A stretch of DNA of 64,000 bases from Nocardia vinacea (GTDB lineage: Bacteria; Actinomycetota; Actinomycetes; Mycobacteriales; Mycobacteriaceae), in NCBI RefSeq assembly GCF_035920345.1, contig NZ_CP109149.1, positions 7,006,001-7,070,000 of the forward strand, read 5' to 3'. Shown piece after piece: positions 34,067 to 41,677 of this stretch. The first letter of the stretch is position 1, and the number at the start of each line of letters is the position of its first letter. The translations under genes and the position numbers were made by a program. The notes below the pieces were generated by a model. The model worked only from the letters and a program-made list of their open reading frames with translations. It was not told where the DNA came from and did no database searches.

Positions 34067-34615
34067 ATGTCCAGCCATCCGGAGTCCCCACGCAGCAAAT
34101 TTCACGGCCTGCTCCACGATCAGATCCGGCACGAATTCAATGCCGAACATCAATACATCGCGATCGCGGTGTGGTTCGACAATGCGGATCTGCCGCAGCT
34201 GGCCAAGCGTTTCTATGCGCAGGCGGTCGAAGAGCGCAATCACGCGATGATGATCGTGCAGTACTTCCTGGACCGGGATATCAGCGTCGAGCTTTCCGGG
34301 ATCGACGCCGCGAAATCGCAATTCGAGAATGCACGCGAACCGATCGCGCTGGCCCTCGCGCAGGAAAAGAACGTCACCGACCAGATCATCCAGTTGGCGA
34401 GCACCGCCCGCGAAGAAGGCGATTACCTGGGTGAACAGTTCATGCAGTGGTTCCTGAAGGAGCAGGTGGAGGAGGTCGCGAATATGACGACCCTGCTCAC
34501 CATCGCCGATCGTGCCGGGTCGAACCTGTTCGACCTGGAGGATTTCGTCGCTCGTGAAATGAGTGGTCCGAGCGATGCTTCCGGCGCTCCGTCCACTGCG
34601 GGCGGCACCATCTGA
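34067..34615 (+). CDS. bfrB: Ferritin (BfrB-type)
   Basis: 182 residues from ATG 34067 (an upstream ATG at 34031 has no ribosome site and would put residues before the conserved start). It matches M. tuberculosis BfrB closely: KFHGLLHDQIRHEFNAE, the ExxH box as EERNHAMM (Glu56, His59), Glu100 and GEQFMQWFLKEQVEEV. All ferroxidase ligands are present. It stores iron as a ferric core inside a 24-mer. It follows a ferritin-like paralog with lost ligands and is under an IdeR-like box, so it is probably induced when iron is ample. Confidence 0.92.
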   Translation: MSSHPESPRSKFHGLLHDQIRHEFNAEHQYIAIAVWFDNADLPQLAKRFYAQAVEERNHAMMIVQYFLDRDISVELSGIDAAKSQFENAREPIALALAQEKNVTDQIIQLASTAREEGDYLGEQFMQWFLKEQVEEVANMTTLLTIADRAGSNLFDLEDFVAREMSGPSDASGAPSTAGGTI

Positions 34616-34638
34616 TTCACGATTCCTATAACGGAATC

Positions 34639-34668
34639 AGGGCCGGCTCGTCGCGACGAGCCGGCCCT
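34639..34668. terminator. Perfect palindrome, terminator of ferritin gene
   Basis: 15-bp arms AGGGCCGGCTCGTCG / CGACGAGCCGGCCCT meet without a loop, 23 bases after the ferritin stop. It may also act for the minus-strand microORF that ends at 34676. Confidence 0.85.
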
Positions 34669-34675
34669 GTCGACT

Positions 34676-34732
34676 TTATGCAGCGCTCAAGGAGCTGAGC
34701 AGCGTCTTGAGCAGCGCCAGAATGGCTTCCAT
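34676..34732 (-). CDS. Candidate 18-residue microprotein
   Basis: An ORF of 18 codons (MEAILALLKTLLSSLSAA) with an AGGAAAGTAGGA stretch 7 bases before the ATG. The peptide is an obvious amphipathic helix with one Lys and one Glu, leucine-rich on one face, like small membrane-active peptides. It lies between the ferritin terminator and the DUF5926 gene, transcribed leftward into the same hairpin that ends the ferritin gene. No homology was checked. It might instead be chance coding in an untranslated region. Confidence 0.35.
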   Translation of the reverse strand: MEAILALLKTLLSSLSAA

Positions 34733-34864
34733 GATGGTCCTACTTTCCTCATCTTTCGGTGAGACTTCGCTCACCACCACCAGCTTTCGGTGATGCAGAG
34801 AACCTAACCGAGGGTTGATTAGAAAGGAGGGTGTTTCACAAAATTCTCCGTGATATTTTTGAAA

Positions 34865-35788
34865 TCACCGCAACGTGACCTGACGCGACCGCAGCCCATC
34901 CCGGGAACGGCGCTCGTCCGCCGAGAGCGCAGAGTCGTCGGCCAGCGCCGCCGCCAGGCGTTCCCCGAATTCGATCGCCGGTTTGTTCCACTCGCTGGCA
35001 TGCAGTTCCGGATCCAGGTCGAACACCGGCACCAGCAGACCGTGTGTGCGGAACGAGCCCGCGAAACGCGAGCCATCGCCGAGATGCAGTCCGCCCGACG
35101 CATGCAGCCGAGCGAGCGCCAGCATCAGATCGTCCTCGTTCTCCGGGCGCACCCAGCGCAGATGCGCCTTATCACCGGCATCGACCCACCAGCCCGCGCC
35201 GATCGCATCGGGCCCGAGATCCAGTCGCGCGGACGGCATTATCGCCTGCTTGGCCTGTTCGATGGTCGCGGCGACCTGCGGATCGGGCTGCACGCCCTCG
35301 GGTACCCACCAGTCGAAGTCCTGGTGCACGGTCAGTTCAAGCTGTGCGTCCGCATCGATCACATCGGCCAATCTCGGTCCGCCCTCAGCACTCTCGGCCG
35401 CGGTCAGCGATTCCCCGGGTTCGGCGGACTGTGTCCACAGAATCGCCGCCGCGATATCGGCGGCCGGATCCGGACCCTGGAATTGCACCTGCGTGGCGAC
35501 ATATCCGGTCGCCGGCTCGCCCGCCCGCACCAATCCGGCGACCGCGCCCGGCAATACCGTGGCCAGCACGACGGAACGCTCCGCGGCGATATCGGACGAC
35601 AGCGGCAGCGTCGCGGTCGCCGACGGCACGAATTCGCGCAGCGCGACCAGATCGCACTCCGCGGCCAGCCCTTCGAACGGACGCGCACCGGACTGCGCTG
35701 CCTGCAGTTCCAGGGCCGACCGCCGCTCGGCGAGACGCTGGGCCCGGTTCCCTCCGGGCTTCGGACTATTGCGCTTGCTTTTACCCAC
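34865..35788 (-). CDS. DUF5926-family protein
   Basis: 307 residues. The start MGKSKRNSPKPGGNRAQRLAERR is basic, followed by LECDLVALREFVPSA-type sequence and a Trp-rich segment (HQDFDWWVPEGVQPD, IGAGWWVDAGDKAHLRWVRPEN). I assign it to the actinobacterial DUF5926 family, whose function is not known. No membrane segment or signal peptide. The basic N-terminus may bind nucleic acid. It is preceded (upstream on the minus strand) by a dispersed hairpin repeat rather than by a normal promoter region. Confidence 0.65.
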   Translation of the reverse strand: MGKSKRNSPKPGGNRAQRLAERRSALELQAAQSGARPFEGLAAECDLVALREFVPSATATLPLSSDIAAERSVVLATVLPGAVAGLVRAGEPATGYVATQVQFQGPDPAADIAAAILWTQSAEPGESLTAAESAEGGPRLADVIDADAQLELTVHQDFDWWVPEGVQPDPQVAATIEQAKQAIMPSARLDLGPDAIGAGWWVDAGDKAHLRWVRPENEDDLMLALARLHASGGLHLGDGSRFAGSFRTHGLLVPVFDLDPELHASEWNKPAIEFGERLAAALADDSALSADERRSRDGLRSRQVTLR

Positions 35789-36166
35789 GGCAGGTCAAAC
35801 TACAGTGGCTGTGTTTGATTTGCCGCGCCTGGCGGCGCGGCGTGTTCGCGGCCCCCTGGTGTCTCGCGTCCGAGCCGTCGAGACTCGCGCCTGCGGCGCA
35901 TGCGCTTCGACGACTCGGACGCGAGACGGGCCGCGAACGGTCGCTCGTAAGACTCACTCCGTCGTGGTCGCTGATGGCGGATCGTTCACAGCACCTGATG
36001 CCCTCACGCCGGCAGTAGAGTCCCGCGCCTGCGGCGCATGCGCTTCGACGACTCGGACGCGAGACGGGCCGCGAACGGTCGCTCGTAAGACTCGCTCCGT
36101 CGTGGTCGCCCGTGCAGGTCGTCAGCCTCTGATATCCGCTCGCCCAGCGGTGGAAACCGATTCGAC
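35789..36166. other. Intergenic region filled by hairpin repeat copy
   Basis: Holds the repeat copy at 35823-36109 and little else. No gene recognised. Confidence 0.6.
35823..36109 (+). repeat. Dispersed hairpin repeat, family 1, copy A with duplicated right half
   Basis: A small hairpin CCGCGCC/GGCGCGG (35823-35840) is followed by a 95-bp imperfect inverted repeat (35844-35938): GTTCGCGGCCC and TCTCGCGTCCGAG on the left, CTCGGACGCGAGA and GGGCCGCGAAC on the right. The right half and tail (about 35886-35971) recur at 36024-36109, 138 bp on, with few changes. Related copies are at 41377-41492, 51852-51985 and 56985-57131. Confidence 0.9.
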
Positions 36167-36934
36167 TCAGGCGGCCGCGAGCAGTGCCTTCGTACGGGCC
36201 GGGTGGTTGGTGGCCACCCAGCTGACGCCCAGGTCGGCGCACAAGCGCACATCGTCTGGATCGTCCACCGTCCAGCAGTAAGTGGCGCGGCCCGCGGCGG
36301 CGGCCTTGTCGACGAGGTCCGGATGTTCGCGCAGGGTTTTCACCGAGGGACCGACGGCGGTCGCGCCGACCGTGGTCGCGGCGCTGCCGCCCAGGTAGCG
36401 CGATGATTCACCGAGCAGGACAGTCGGCAGCAGCGGTGCGGAACGGCGGATCCGCCAGACCGCGGTGGCCGCGAAAGACATGACAACCGCACGGGAGTGA
36501 TCGGCGGAGGCGGGGGTGGCGATGCCGAAGCGCTGGAGTTCGGCGAGCAGCTTGTTCTCCACCAGCGCGCCGTAGCGCACCGGATGTTTGGTCTCGATGA
36601 ACAGCTTCGTCGGCCTACTGCGCCAATCGAGTACCAGCTCGATCAGTTCGCTGAGGGTGAGAACCGATGCGGGAGCGCCGTCGGCCCCGAAGTCGAGTCC
36701 CGCGAGTTCGTCCAGGGTCATTTCGCTGACCAGTCCGGTGCCCGACGAGGTCCGGTCGACGGTGCGGTCGTGCACGCAGACCAGATGCCCGTCCCTGGTC
36801 AGCCGGACATCACACTCCACGCCATCGGCGCCCTCTTGCAGCGCTAGTTCATACGCGGCGAGCGTATGTTCCGGGCGCGCCGCCGACGATCCCCGGTGCG
36901 CGACGACGAACGGTGCGCGACTGCCCTGGCTCAC
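36167..36934 (-). CDS. glpQ: Glycerophosphodiester phosphodiesterase
   Basis: 255 residues with AHRGSSAARPEHTLAAYELAL, which contains HR and the Glu-His pair, and GVECDVRLTRDGHLVCVHD, the second half of the active site, typical of GDPD (glpQ/UgpQ) family enzymes. It hydrolyses glycerophosphodiesters to glycerol-3-phosphate. There is no signal peptide, so it acts inside the cell. ATG 36934 overlaps the stop of the upstream gene by 4 bases (ATGA). It occupies the Rv3842c (glpQ1) position between the ferritin and the membrane gene. Confidence 0.93.
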   Translation of the reverse strand: MSQGSRAPFVVAHRGSSAARPEHTLAAYELALQEGADGVECDVRLTRDGHLVCVHDRTVDRTSSGTGLVSEMTLDELAGLDFGADGAPASVLTLSELIELVLDWRSRPTKLFIETKHPVRYGALVENKLLAELQRFGIATPASADHSRAVVMSFAATAVWRIRRSAPLLPTVLLGESSRYLGGSAATTVGATAVGPSVKTLREHPDLVDKAAAAGRATYCWTVDDPDDVRLCADLGVSWVATNHPARTKALLAAA

Positions 36935-37965
36935 TTGGCCAAAACCTCCTCGTGCTCACGGTGCGGTGTACTTGCTTCGAGCGCGACGGGCTCGGGCTGC
37001 TTCGCCCCGCCGCCACCCGGCTGCACCGGTTCGATAACGGGTACCGCCGGATCGACGGCGATCACCCACCGGCGCGCAGTCCTGCTGCGGCCGAACAGAT
37101 CCCGGCCCGCCATCGACCGCTGCACCCAGAGGGTCAGCACCGCGACCCCGGCCGCGACCAGATCGGTGAACGCGGTGAACAGCACACCATCCGCCTTGGC
37201 CTGCAGGGTATCCGCGGTTCGCCATAGCAGTGCCGCCACCGTGCAGCCCGCGCCGAGCACCCAGCCCACCCACCAGATGTGCACGGCCCGCAGCGTCCGC
37301 GGATCCGGACGCACGGCGACCGTCTCGGTGAGAAATACACCGGGCCACAACAGATTCACCACCGGTATCAGACAGCCGAGTGCGAGCGTCCGGACCAAGC
37401 GCGGGTCACGGCGGCCGGCCGCGGCGAAGGCGGCCCGACGCGTTTCGATCAACCAGCCGAGCATCGCGATCGCGGTGATCAACCCGAGCGCGAGGCCGAC
37501 CAATGCGGAGAGCCACACCATGGCATCGGAGATGTGCAGCAACCACGACGGAATCAGCCGAGTGCGGTTGCGCAGCAGGATCAAATAGCGCCCGAGTTCG
37601 GCGCAGGCGGCGATCGCGAAAACAGCCGCGGTCGCCATGAGTAGCGCACCGGCCCTATTGGTCAGCCGGTCCAGCGGCCGTTGTGGCGCAGACGCGGACT
37701 CGACCGGCGGATCCAATAGCCCCCAGCGCGGAATCTGCTGGTAGCGCGGCGTTTCCACTGGCGGCCGCGGCCGACCGGAGCTCAACTTTCGGGAGCGCTG
37801 ATCGGGACGGCGGGCGACCCAGCGGTAGTTTCGCCGCTCGGCGGGGGCGTCGATGGGCGCCGGTGACAACAGCACGCCACGGCAGCGCGGGCACCAGTGC
37901 ATCGGCGTCGTCTGCACGGCCCAGCGCGCGCCGCAGCGCGCACAAGGTTGTACCACCGTACTCAC
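36931..37965 (-). CDS. Zinc-ribbon membrane protein (Rv3843c-like, DUF4328)
   Basis: 344 residues. GTG 37965 begins VSTVVQPCARCGARWAVQ; with HWCPRCRG this gives two CxxC pairs forming a zinc ribbon. A Pro/Arg linker follows, then about six transmembrane helices from residue ~105 (LLMATAAVFAIAACAEL; VWLSALVGLALGLITAI; LALGCLIPVVNLLWPGVFL; VHIWWVGWVLGAG). The layout fits DUF4328 proteins; function unknown. The GTG overlaps the stop of a preceding 24-codon ORF (GTGA), the last of a threefold leader repeat. Its own stop overlaps the glpQ ATG. Everything is thus chained by translational coupling. Confidence 0.85.
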   Translation of the reverse strand: MSTVVQPCARCGARWAVQTTPMHWCPRCRGVLLSPAPIDAPAERRNYRWVARRPDQRSRKLSSGRPRPPVETPRYQQIPRWGLLDPPVESASAPQRPLDRLTNRAGALLMATAAVFAIAACAELGRYLILLRNRTRLIPSWLLHISDAMVWLSALVGLALGLITAIAMLGWLIETRRAAFAAAGRRDPRLVRTLALGCLIPVVNLLWPGVFLTETVAVRPDPRTLRAVHIWWVGWVLGAGCTVAALLWRTADTLQAKADGVLFTAFTDLVAAGVAVLTLWVQRSMAGRDLFGRSRTARRWVIAVDPAVPVIEPVQPGGGGAKQPEPVALEASTPHREHEEVLAK

Positions 37966-38036
37966 GGTGTCTCCCTTGCGGCATGTCCGGGCCCTTCGTG
38001 GTTACGCAGGCTGCCGCCTGCGGGCCTGACGTTCAT
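37962..38036 (-). CDS. Leader ORF 3 of tandem 71-bp array, 24 aa
   Basis: Copy nearest the membrane gene. Starts MNVRPAGGSL and ends HAARETP. Its stop TGA shares bases with the GTG start of the next gene (GTGA). An AGGGAG stretch before that GTG is part of the unit. It differs from the other two copies at three residues. Confidence 0.4.
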   Translation of the reverse strand: MNVRPAGGSLRNHEGPGHAARETP

Positions 38037-38107
38037 GCTGTCTCCCTCGCGGCATGCCCGGGCCCTCCGTGGTTACGCAGGCTGCCGCCTCCGGGCCTGA
38101 CGTTCAT
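38033..38107 (-). CDS. Leader ORF 2 of tandem 71-bp array, 24 aa
   Basis: Starts MNVRPGGGSL and ends HAARETA, identical in sequence to leader ORF 1. Its stop overlaps the ATG of leader ORF 3 (ATGA). The GAGGGAGA ribosome-site-like sequence 5 bases ahead of each ATG lies inside the repeated unit. Confidence 0.4.
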   Translation of the reverse strand: MNVRPGGGSLRNHGGPGHAARETA

Positions 38108-38178
38108 GCTGTCTCCCTCGCGGCATGCCCGGGCCCTCCGTGGTTACGCAGGCTGCCGCCTCCGGGCCTGACGTTCAT
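38104..38178 (-). CDS. Leader ORF 1 of tandem 71-bp array, 24 aa
   Basis: First in the transcript. AGAGAGGGG sits 8 bases before ATG 38178, 23 bases after the rhodanese stop. Starts MNVRPGGGSL, ends HAARETA, and stops in ATGA with the second unit. The peptide is Gly-rich and basic with two His, no Cys and no hydrophobic stretch. Confidence 0.4.
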   Translation of the reverse strand: MNVRPGGGSLRNHGGPGHAARETA

Positions 38179-38201
38179 GCCGGGTGCCCCTCTCTCTTGC
38201 C

Positions 38202-38573
38202 TCAGTAGATCTTCGCCTGGTGATCGCCGTCCGCAACCAATGGTCGACCCACCCGCTGCCATGCCACCATGCCACCGCTGACATTGACCGCGTCGTATCC
38301 GATGTGCGCCAGGTACTTGACCACCTCGATGGAGCGGCCGCCCTGGCGGCAGATCACATACAGCTGGGCGTCGTAATCCAGCTCGTCGACGCGGGCGGGC
38401 ACATCGGCCATCGGAATATGGATCGCCCCCGGCGCATGTCCGAGCTGCCATTCGTCGTCCTCGCGCACGTCGAGCAGAATCGCCGCCGGGGCGTCCGCCG
38501 CGACACGCTCGGTCTTGTCGAATTCGTCCGGTACGGCTTCCACCGGCACCGACGACACTTCGGGGCTCGTCAC
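38202..38573 (-). CDS. Rhodanese-domain protein
   Basis: 123 residues. A short N-terminus leads to ILLDVREDDEWQLGHAPGAIHIPMADV, the first rhodanese signature, and VICRQGGRSIEVVKYL, the active-site loop with the catalytic Cys in CRQGGRS. Single-domain rhodaneses of this kind carry sulfane sulfur or act as sulfur transferases in the cytoplasm. GTG 38573 (VTSPEVSSV) is preferred over an upstream ATG since it starts at the family N-terminus. The gene is first in a run on the minus strand that leads into the leader ORFs, the zinc-ribbon membrane protein and glpQ. Confidence 0.88.
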   Translation of the reverse strand: MTSPEVSSVPVEAVPDEFDKTERVAADAPAAILLDVREDDEWQLGHAPGAIHIPMADVPARVDELDYDAQLYVICRQGGRSIEVVKYLAHIGYDAVNVSGGMVAWQRVGRPLVADGDHQAKIY

Positions 38574-39089
38574 GCTTCGATCCTGCCATGGGTGGCGCAC
38601 CACGGGGGAGTTCCGGCCCCGCTATGCCGGTGACCCGCAGGCACTTCACGGCCTCGACATCGGCACGTTACCTCGGGTATGTTCTGTGCTTCTGGATCCG
38701 GTCCGATGCCCCGCTCCGGGGCCGCTTGTGCATATCTCGGTCGAAGTTATCCACATAATCCACAGCTTGATCCACAGGCACAGCTATCGAACAGCACACC
38801 ACTCGCAGGCTTCAGCTATCGATCTACAAGGACTGATGCACCGAAACCTGGATCGCTGGCGATACCGAGAGATTGCTGAAGCAAGGCCGCGGTACGAACG
38901 ACCGATCCGAGACTCCCCTCCTTGCCATCTCGGAGCGGTCATTCGCCGCTGCTTCGGGATCTGAGGCTGTGCAGGTCCCGATATCTACTTGGACGCCGCT
39001 GATCGCCGATCGGTTCCCCAAAAAGACCAGAACACTTGCGAATAACTGAAATACCGGGTTCCCGCAGGTGCTGTCGGTAGCCTGGATGC
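38574..39089. other. Intergenic region with DnaA-box cluster
   Basis: 516 bases between the divergent rhodanese and a hypothetical gene. Contains the DnaA-box array at 38747-38776. No other feature recognised. Confidence 0.5.
38747..38776 (+). promoter_or_regulatory. Cluster of three DnaA-box-like sequences
   Basis: TTATCCACA (38747-38755, perfect DnaA box) is followed directly by TAATCCACA (38756-38764) and, after three bases, TGATCCACA (38768-38776). All face the same way. The last two have one or two mismatches to the consensus. Confidence 0.65.
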
Positions 39090-39701
39090 ATGAACGTGAG
39101 CAGGGGGCTACTCGACGGAATGGAAACGACAGCACTCAACACAGCACTCTCCGAGGCCACATGCCTAGGCCTGGGGGTCGATACCGCAAACGCACAACTG
39201 AGCCTCGACCTGGAGGTATTGACGCTTCCGGCCGAGGGCCCCGCGCCCGAGGACCATCGCGTGAAGTTGACATTCACCGGTGTCAGTCGAGTCGCGGCCT
39301 CACTGCGCATTCAGGAGTGGGACGACGTGGCGGCCAGGGTGCTGCCGCTACAGCTGGACAAACTGGACGCGGCCATCCGCAGCTTCGGCGGCGGCCGACT
39401 GCACGGCTGGGAATTCATCGATGTGGACGACAGTGGCTGGGTGCACTGGAGTGAACTGCTCAGCTTCGACACCCAGATCGACTCGCACGCCGCCACCCAC
39501 GTCATCGAGTTCTCCCAGGAGGAGGGCATCGACCCGCGCGAACTCGATGTGCGGGTGTGGTTCGACGACATGACGATTCACGACGCCAAGGGCGCCGCAA
39601 TCCCGCTGAAGGAATTCATCGCGGGCGGGGTGCGCTGGTGGAAGGCGCATGACGCGGGCGATCCGCGGACCATGCGCGCCGGAATCGTGCCGCAGCTGTA
39701 G
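39090..39701 (+). CDS. Hypothetical protein, 203 aa
   Basis: Begins [20 protein letters not shown] 39120 (METTALN) is an alternative and start signals are weak for both. The protein is soluble, with acidic and Trp-rich stretches ([35 protein letters not shown]). No signal peptide, membrane helix or known motif is seen. A strong terminator follows. I do not recognise a family. Confidence 0.6.
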   Translation: MNVSRGLLDGMETTALNTALSEATCLGLGVDTANAQLSLDLEVLTLPAEGPAPEDHRVKLTFTGVSRVAASLRIQEWDDVAARVLPLQLDKLDAAIRSFGGGRLHGWEFIDVDDSGWVHWSELLSFDTQIDSHAATHVIEFSQEEGIDPRELDVRVWFDDMTIHDAKGAAIPLKEFIAGGVRWWKAHDAGDPRTMRAGIVPQL

Positions 39702-39710
39702 CGCACCTCG

Positions 39711-39741
39711 AACCGCACACCCGGCCACCGGGTGTGCGGTT
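39711..39741. terminator. Terminator hairpin between convergent genes
   Basis: 14-bp perfect stem AACCGCACACCCGG / CCGGGTGTGCGGTT with a 3-base loop, 9 bases after the hypothetical gene's stop and 5 bases from msrA's stop; can serve both strands. Confidence 0.85.
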
Positions 39742-39746
39742 GTGTT

Positions 39747-40463
39747 TCAGGCACCCGAACCGACCGGACAGCTGACGCCGGTGGCGTGCACCGGACAGTA
39801 GCCGCCGGGATTCTTGGCCAGATACTGCTGGTGGTAACCCTCGGCGTAGAAGAACTCGGGCAGCGCCCGCAGCGGATCCGTGCCGCCCTGTCCGGGCAGT
39901 TCGGTGATCTCCGTGGTGATCTCGCCGTAGCCCGCGGTAGCAAGTCGCTCACCGAAGGTCTGCGCGGTGCTGTGCGCGAGCCGCGCCTGCGCCGCGTCGA
40001 CGGTGAAGAGCGCCGAGCGATACTGGGTGCCGCGATCGTTGCCCTGCCGCATGCCCTGGGTCGGATCATGGTTCTCCCAGAACCGGCGCAGCACATCGGC
40101 GTATTCGATGACGTTCGGATCGAAGACGATCAGCACCGCCTCGGTATGGCCGGTGCGCCCACTGCAGACTTCTTCGTAGGTCGGGTTCCGGGTATAGCCC
40201 CCGACGTACCCGACCGCGGTCGTGAAGACACCGTCGAGTAGCCAGAACTCCTGTTCCGCACCCCAGAAACAACCCATGGCCACCACCGCGACCTGCAGAC
40301 CTTCCGGAAACGGCGGATAGATCGGCCGACCGTTCACATAATGGGTATCCGAGACCAGTATCGGGTCGGGACGACCGGGCAGCGCTTGCTCCGGCGTCAC
40401 CATCGCTGGCTCGGGAAGACGGACCCGTCCGACTAGTTCGTCGTACCAGGACATGGTGCTCAT
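39747..40463 (-). CDS. msrA: Peptide methionine sulfoxide reductase MsrA
   Basis: 238 residues. Core motif [12 protein letters not shown] has the catalytic Cys. [23 protein letters not shown] and NHDPTQ are standard MsrA blocks. The tail [15 protein letters not shown] supplies resolving Cys residues. It reduces methionine-S-sulfoxide in proteins using thioredoxin. ATG 40463 is used; the frame is open farther upstream but without support. A ~140-bp dispersed repeat sits immediately in front of the start and contributes the GGAGAGGCGG ribosome site. sodA is divergent 276 bp away. Confidence 0.95.
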   Translation of the reverse strand: MSTMSWYDELVGRVRLPEPAMVTPEQALPGRPDPILVSDTHYVNGRPIYPPFPEGLQVAVVAMGCFWGAEQEFWLLDGVFTTAVGYVGGYTRNPTYEEVCSGRTGHTEAVLIVFDPNVIEYADVLRRFWENHDPTQGMRQGNDRGTQYRSALFTVDAAQARLAHSTAQTFGERLATAGYGEITTEITELPGQGGTDPLRALPEFFYAEGYHQQYLAKNPGGYCPVHATGVSCPVGSGA

Positions 40464-40603
40464 CCGCCTCTCCGCGTATTCAGGCCATACGAGTCGAGTG
40501 CCACGTGGCCTGATCTCAGGTCCTGCGTGCGGTGCCCAGTTGACTTTTGGGCGTACCCGGCGAGTTACCCATGTACTTATGAAATCAGTCGTTCCGTCAA
40601 GCG
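40464..40603 (+). repeat. Dispersed repeat, family 2, copy 1
   Basis: Runs from CCGCCTCTCCGCGTATTCAG (the reverse of msrA's ribosome site) through GTGCCACG to TTTTGGGCGTACCCGGCGAG and TGAAATCAGTCGTT. The same blocks in the same order occur at 46207-46340 (reversed) and 47736-47870. It fills the msrA-sodA spacer and must contain the msrA promoter or alter it. Confidence 0.85.
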
Positions 40604-40739
40604 TCCAGCGCGGACCGGGAAAATTAGGCGCCGGAATGAGGGGGCAAGGAGCGCGGTTGCAAACGAGCGGGTGTACGAATGATGGTTGAGTGTGCTCGAG
40701 ACGAGGGCACACACGGCCCAGACATTAGGAAGGGACATC

Positions 40740-41363
40740 GTGGCTGAGTACACGTTGCCAGATCTGGATTACGACTACAGCGCCCTGGAGCCCCACATCT
40801 CCGGGCAGATCAACGAGATTCATCATTCCAAGCACCACGCTGCCTATGTCGCCGGCGTCAACACCGCGCTGGAGAAGCTCGAGGCCGCACGCGAGGCGGG
40901 CGACCACGGCGCGATCTTCCTGAACGAAAAGAACCTGGCCTTCCACCTGGGCGGCCACGTCAACCACTCGATCTGGTGGAAGAACCTCTCCCCCAACGGT
41001 GGTGACAAGCCGGTCGGCGAGCTGGCCGCCGCGATCGACGACCAGTTCGGCTCGTTCGACAAGTTCCGCGCGCAGTTCACCGCCGCGGCCAACGGCCTGC
41101 AGGGCTCCGGCTGGGCGGTGCTCGGCTATGACACCCTCGGCCAGAAGCTGCTGACCTTCCAGCTCTACGACCAGCAGGCCAACGTGCCGCTGGGCATCAT
41201 CCCGCTGCTGCAGGTCGACATGTGGGAGCACGCCTTCTACCTGCAGTACAAGAACGTCAAGGCGGACTACGTGACCGCGTTCTGGAACGTCGTCAACTGG
41301 GAAGACGTGCAGGAGCGCTTCGCGCGCGCCGTCGGCCAGGCCAAGGGCCTCATCTTCGGCTGA
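40740..41363 (+). CDS. sodA: Superoxide dismutase (Fe/Mn family)
   Basis: 207 residues from GTG 40740 with AGGAAGGGA before it. Closely matches M. tuberculosis Sod[19 protein letters not shown], the first His in [33 protein letters not shown] and [15 protein letters not shown], which carries the Asp and His ligands. It converts superoxide to oxygen and peroxide. There is no signal peptide, though the mycobacterial enzyme is exported without one. Whether it prefers iron or manganese cannot be judged. It is followed by a terminator hairpin and a family 1 repeat. Confidence 0.96.
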   Translation: MAEYTLPDLDYDYSALEPHISGQINEIHHSKHHAAYVAGVNTALEKLEAAREAGDHGAIFLNEKNLAFHLGGHVNHSIWWKNLSPNGGDKPVGELAAAIDDQFGSFDKFRAQFTAAANGLQGSGWAVLGYDTLGQKLLTFQLYDQQANVPLGIIPLLQVDMWEHAFYLQYKNVKADYVTAFWNVVNWEDVQERFARAVGQAKGLIFG

Positions 41364-41376
41364 GCCGAGCCCAATT

Positions 41377-41395
41377 GCAGCGCCTCCGGCGCTGC
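41377..41395. terminator. sodA terminator hairpin
   Basis: GCAGCGCC tcc GGCGCTGC, 8-bp stem, 14 bases past the sodA stop. It corresponds to the small flanking hairpin of the family 1 repeat. Confidence 0.7.
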
Positions 41396-41397
41396 GT

Positions 41398-41492
41398 GTT
41401 CGCGGCCCCCTTGTGGCTTGCGGCCGAGCCGTCGAGACTCGCGACTGCGTCGCATGCGCTTCGACGACTCGGTCGCAAGCCGGGCCGCGAAC
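41398..41492 (+). repeat. Dispersed hairpin repeat, family 1, copy B
   Basis: 95-bp imperfect inverted repeat with arms GTTCGCGGCCC...GGCTTGCGGCCGAG and CTCGGTCGCAAGC...GGGCCGCGAAC. The compensating changes (TTGCGGCC against copy A's TCGCGTCC) keep pairing, which suggests selection for structure. Same orientation as copy A. Confidence 0.85.
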
Positions 41493-41677
41493 GGTGCATG
41501 CTCGATCTCGCTTCGCTCGAAACACGGTGTGACGCCGATGCCGTCGCCCGCGGCATGCTTCGTTTGTCCGATTAGCACTCTTTGGTACTTGTGTGCCAAC
41601 TGAGTTTTGGCGCATCCTCGAGAATCCACAGTTCGAGGACGGGCAAAGCCGCCCCCGGTTCGATCACGGGAGGCATC

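Larger units (their letters stand above)
37968..38180. repeat. Three 71-bp tandem repeats forming coupled leader ORFs
   Basis: Units start at 37968, 38039 and 38110, each exactly 71 bp. The two right-hand units are identical and the left one differs by a few bases. 71 bp equals 24 sense codons plus a stop (75) minus a 4-base overlap. Each unit therefore contributes one complete 24-codon minus-strand ORF coupled to the next by ATGA. Confidence 0.9.

Noticed and set aside
38104..38649. 181-codon minus-strand frame covering the rhodanese region and leader ORF 1
   Set aside because: Its upstream part is out of frame with the rhodanese gene, which has clear motifs; only the last 24 codons correspond to a leader ORF.
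38747..38776. Chromosomal origin (oriC)
   Set aside because: Only three DnaA boxes, no AT-rich unwinding segment and no dnaA or dnaN next to it.
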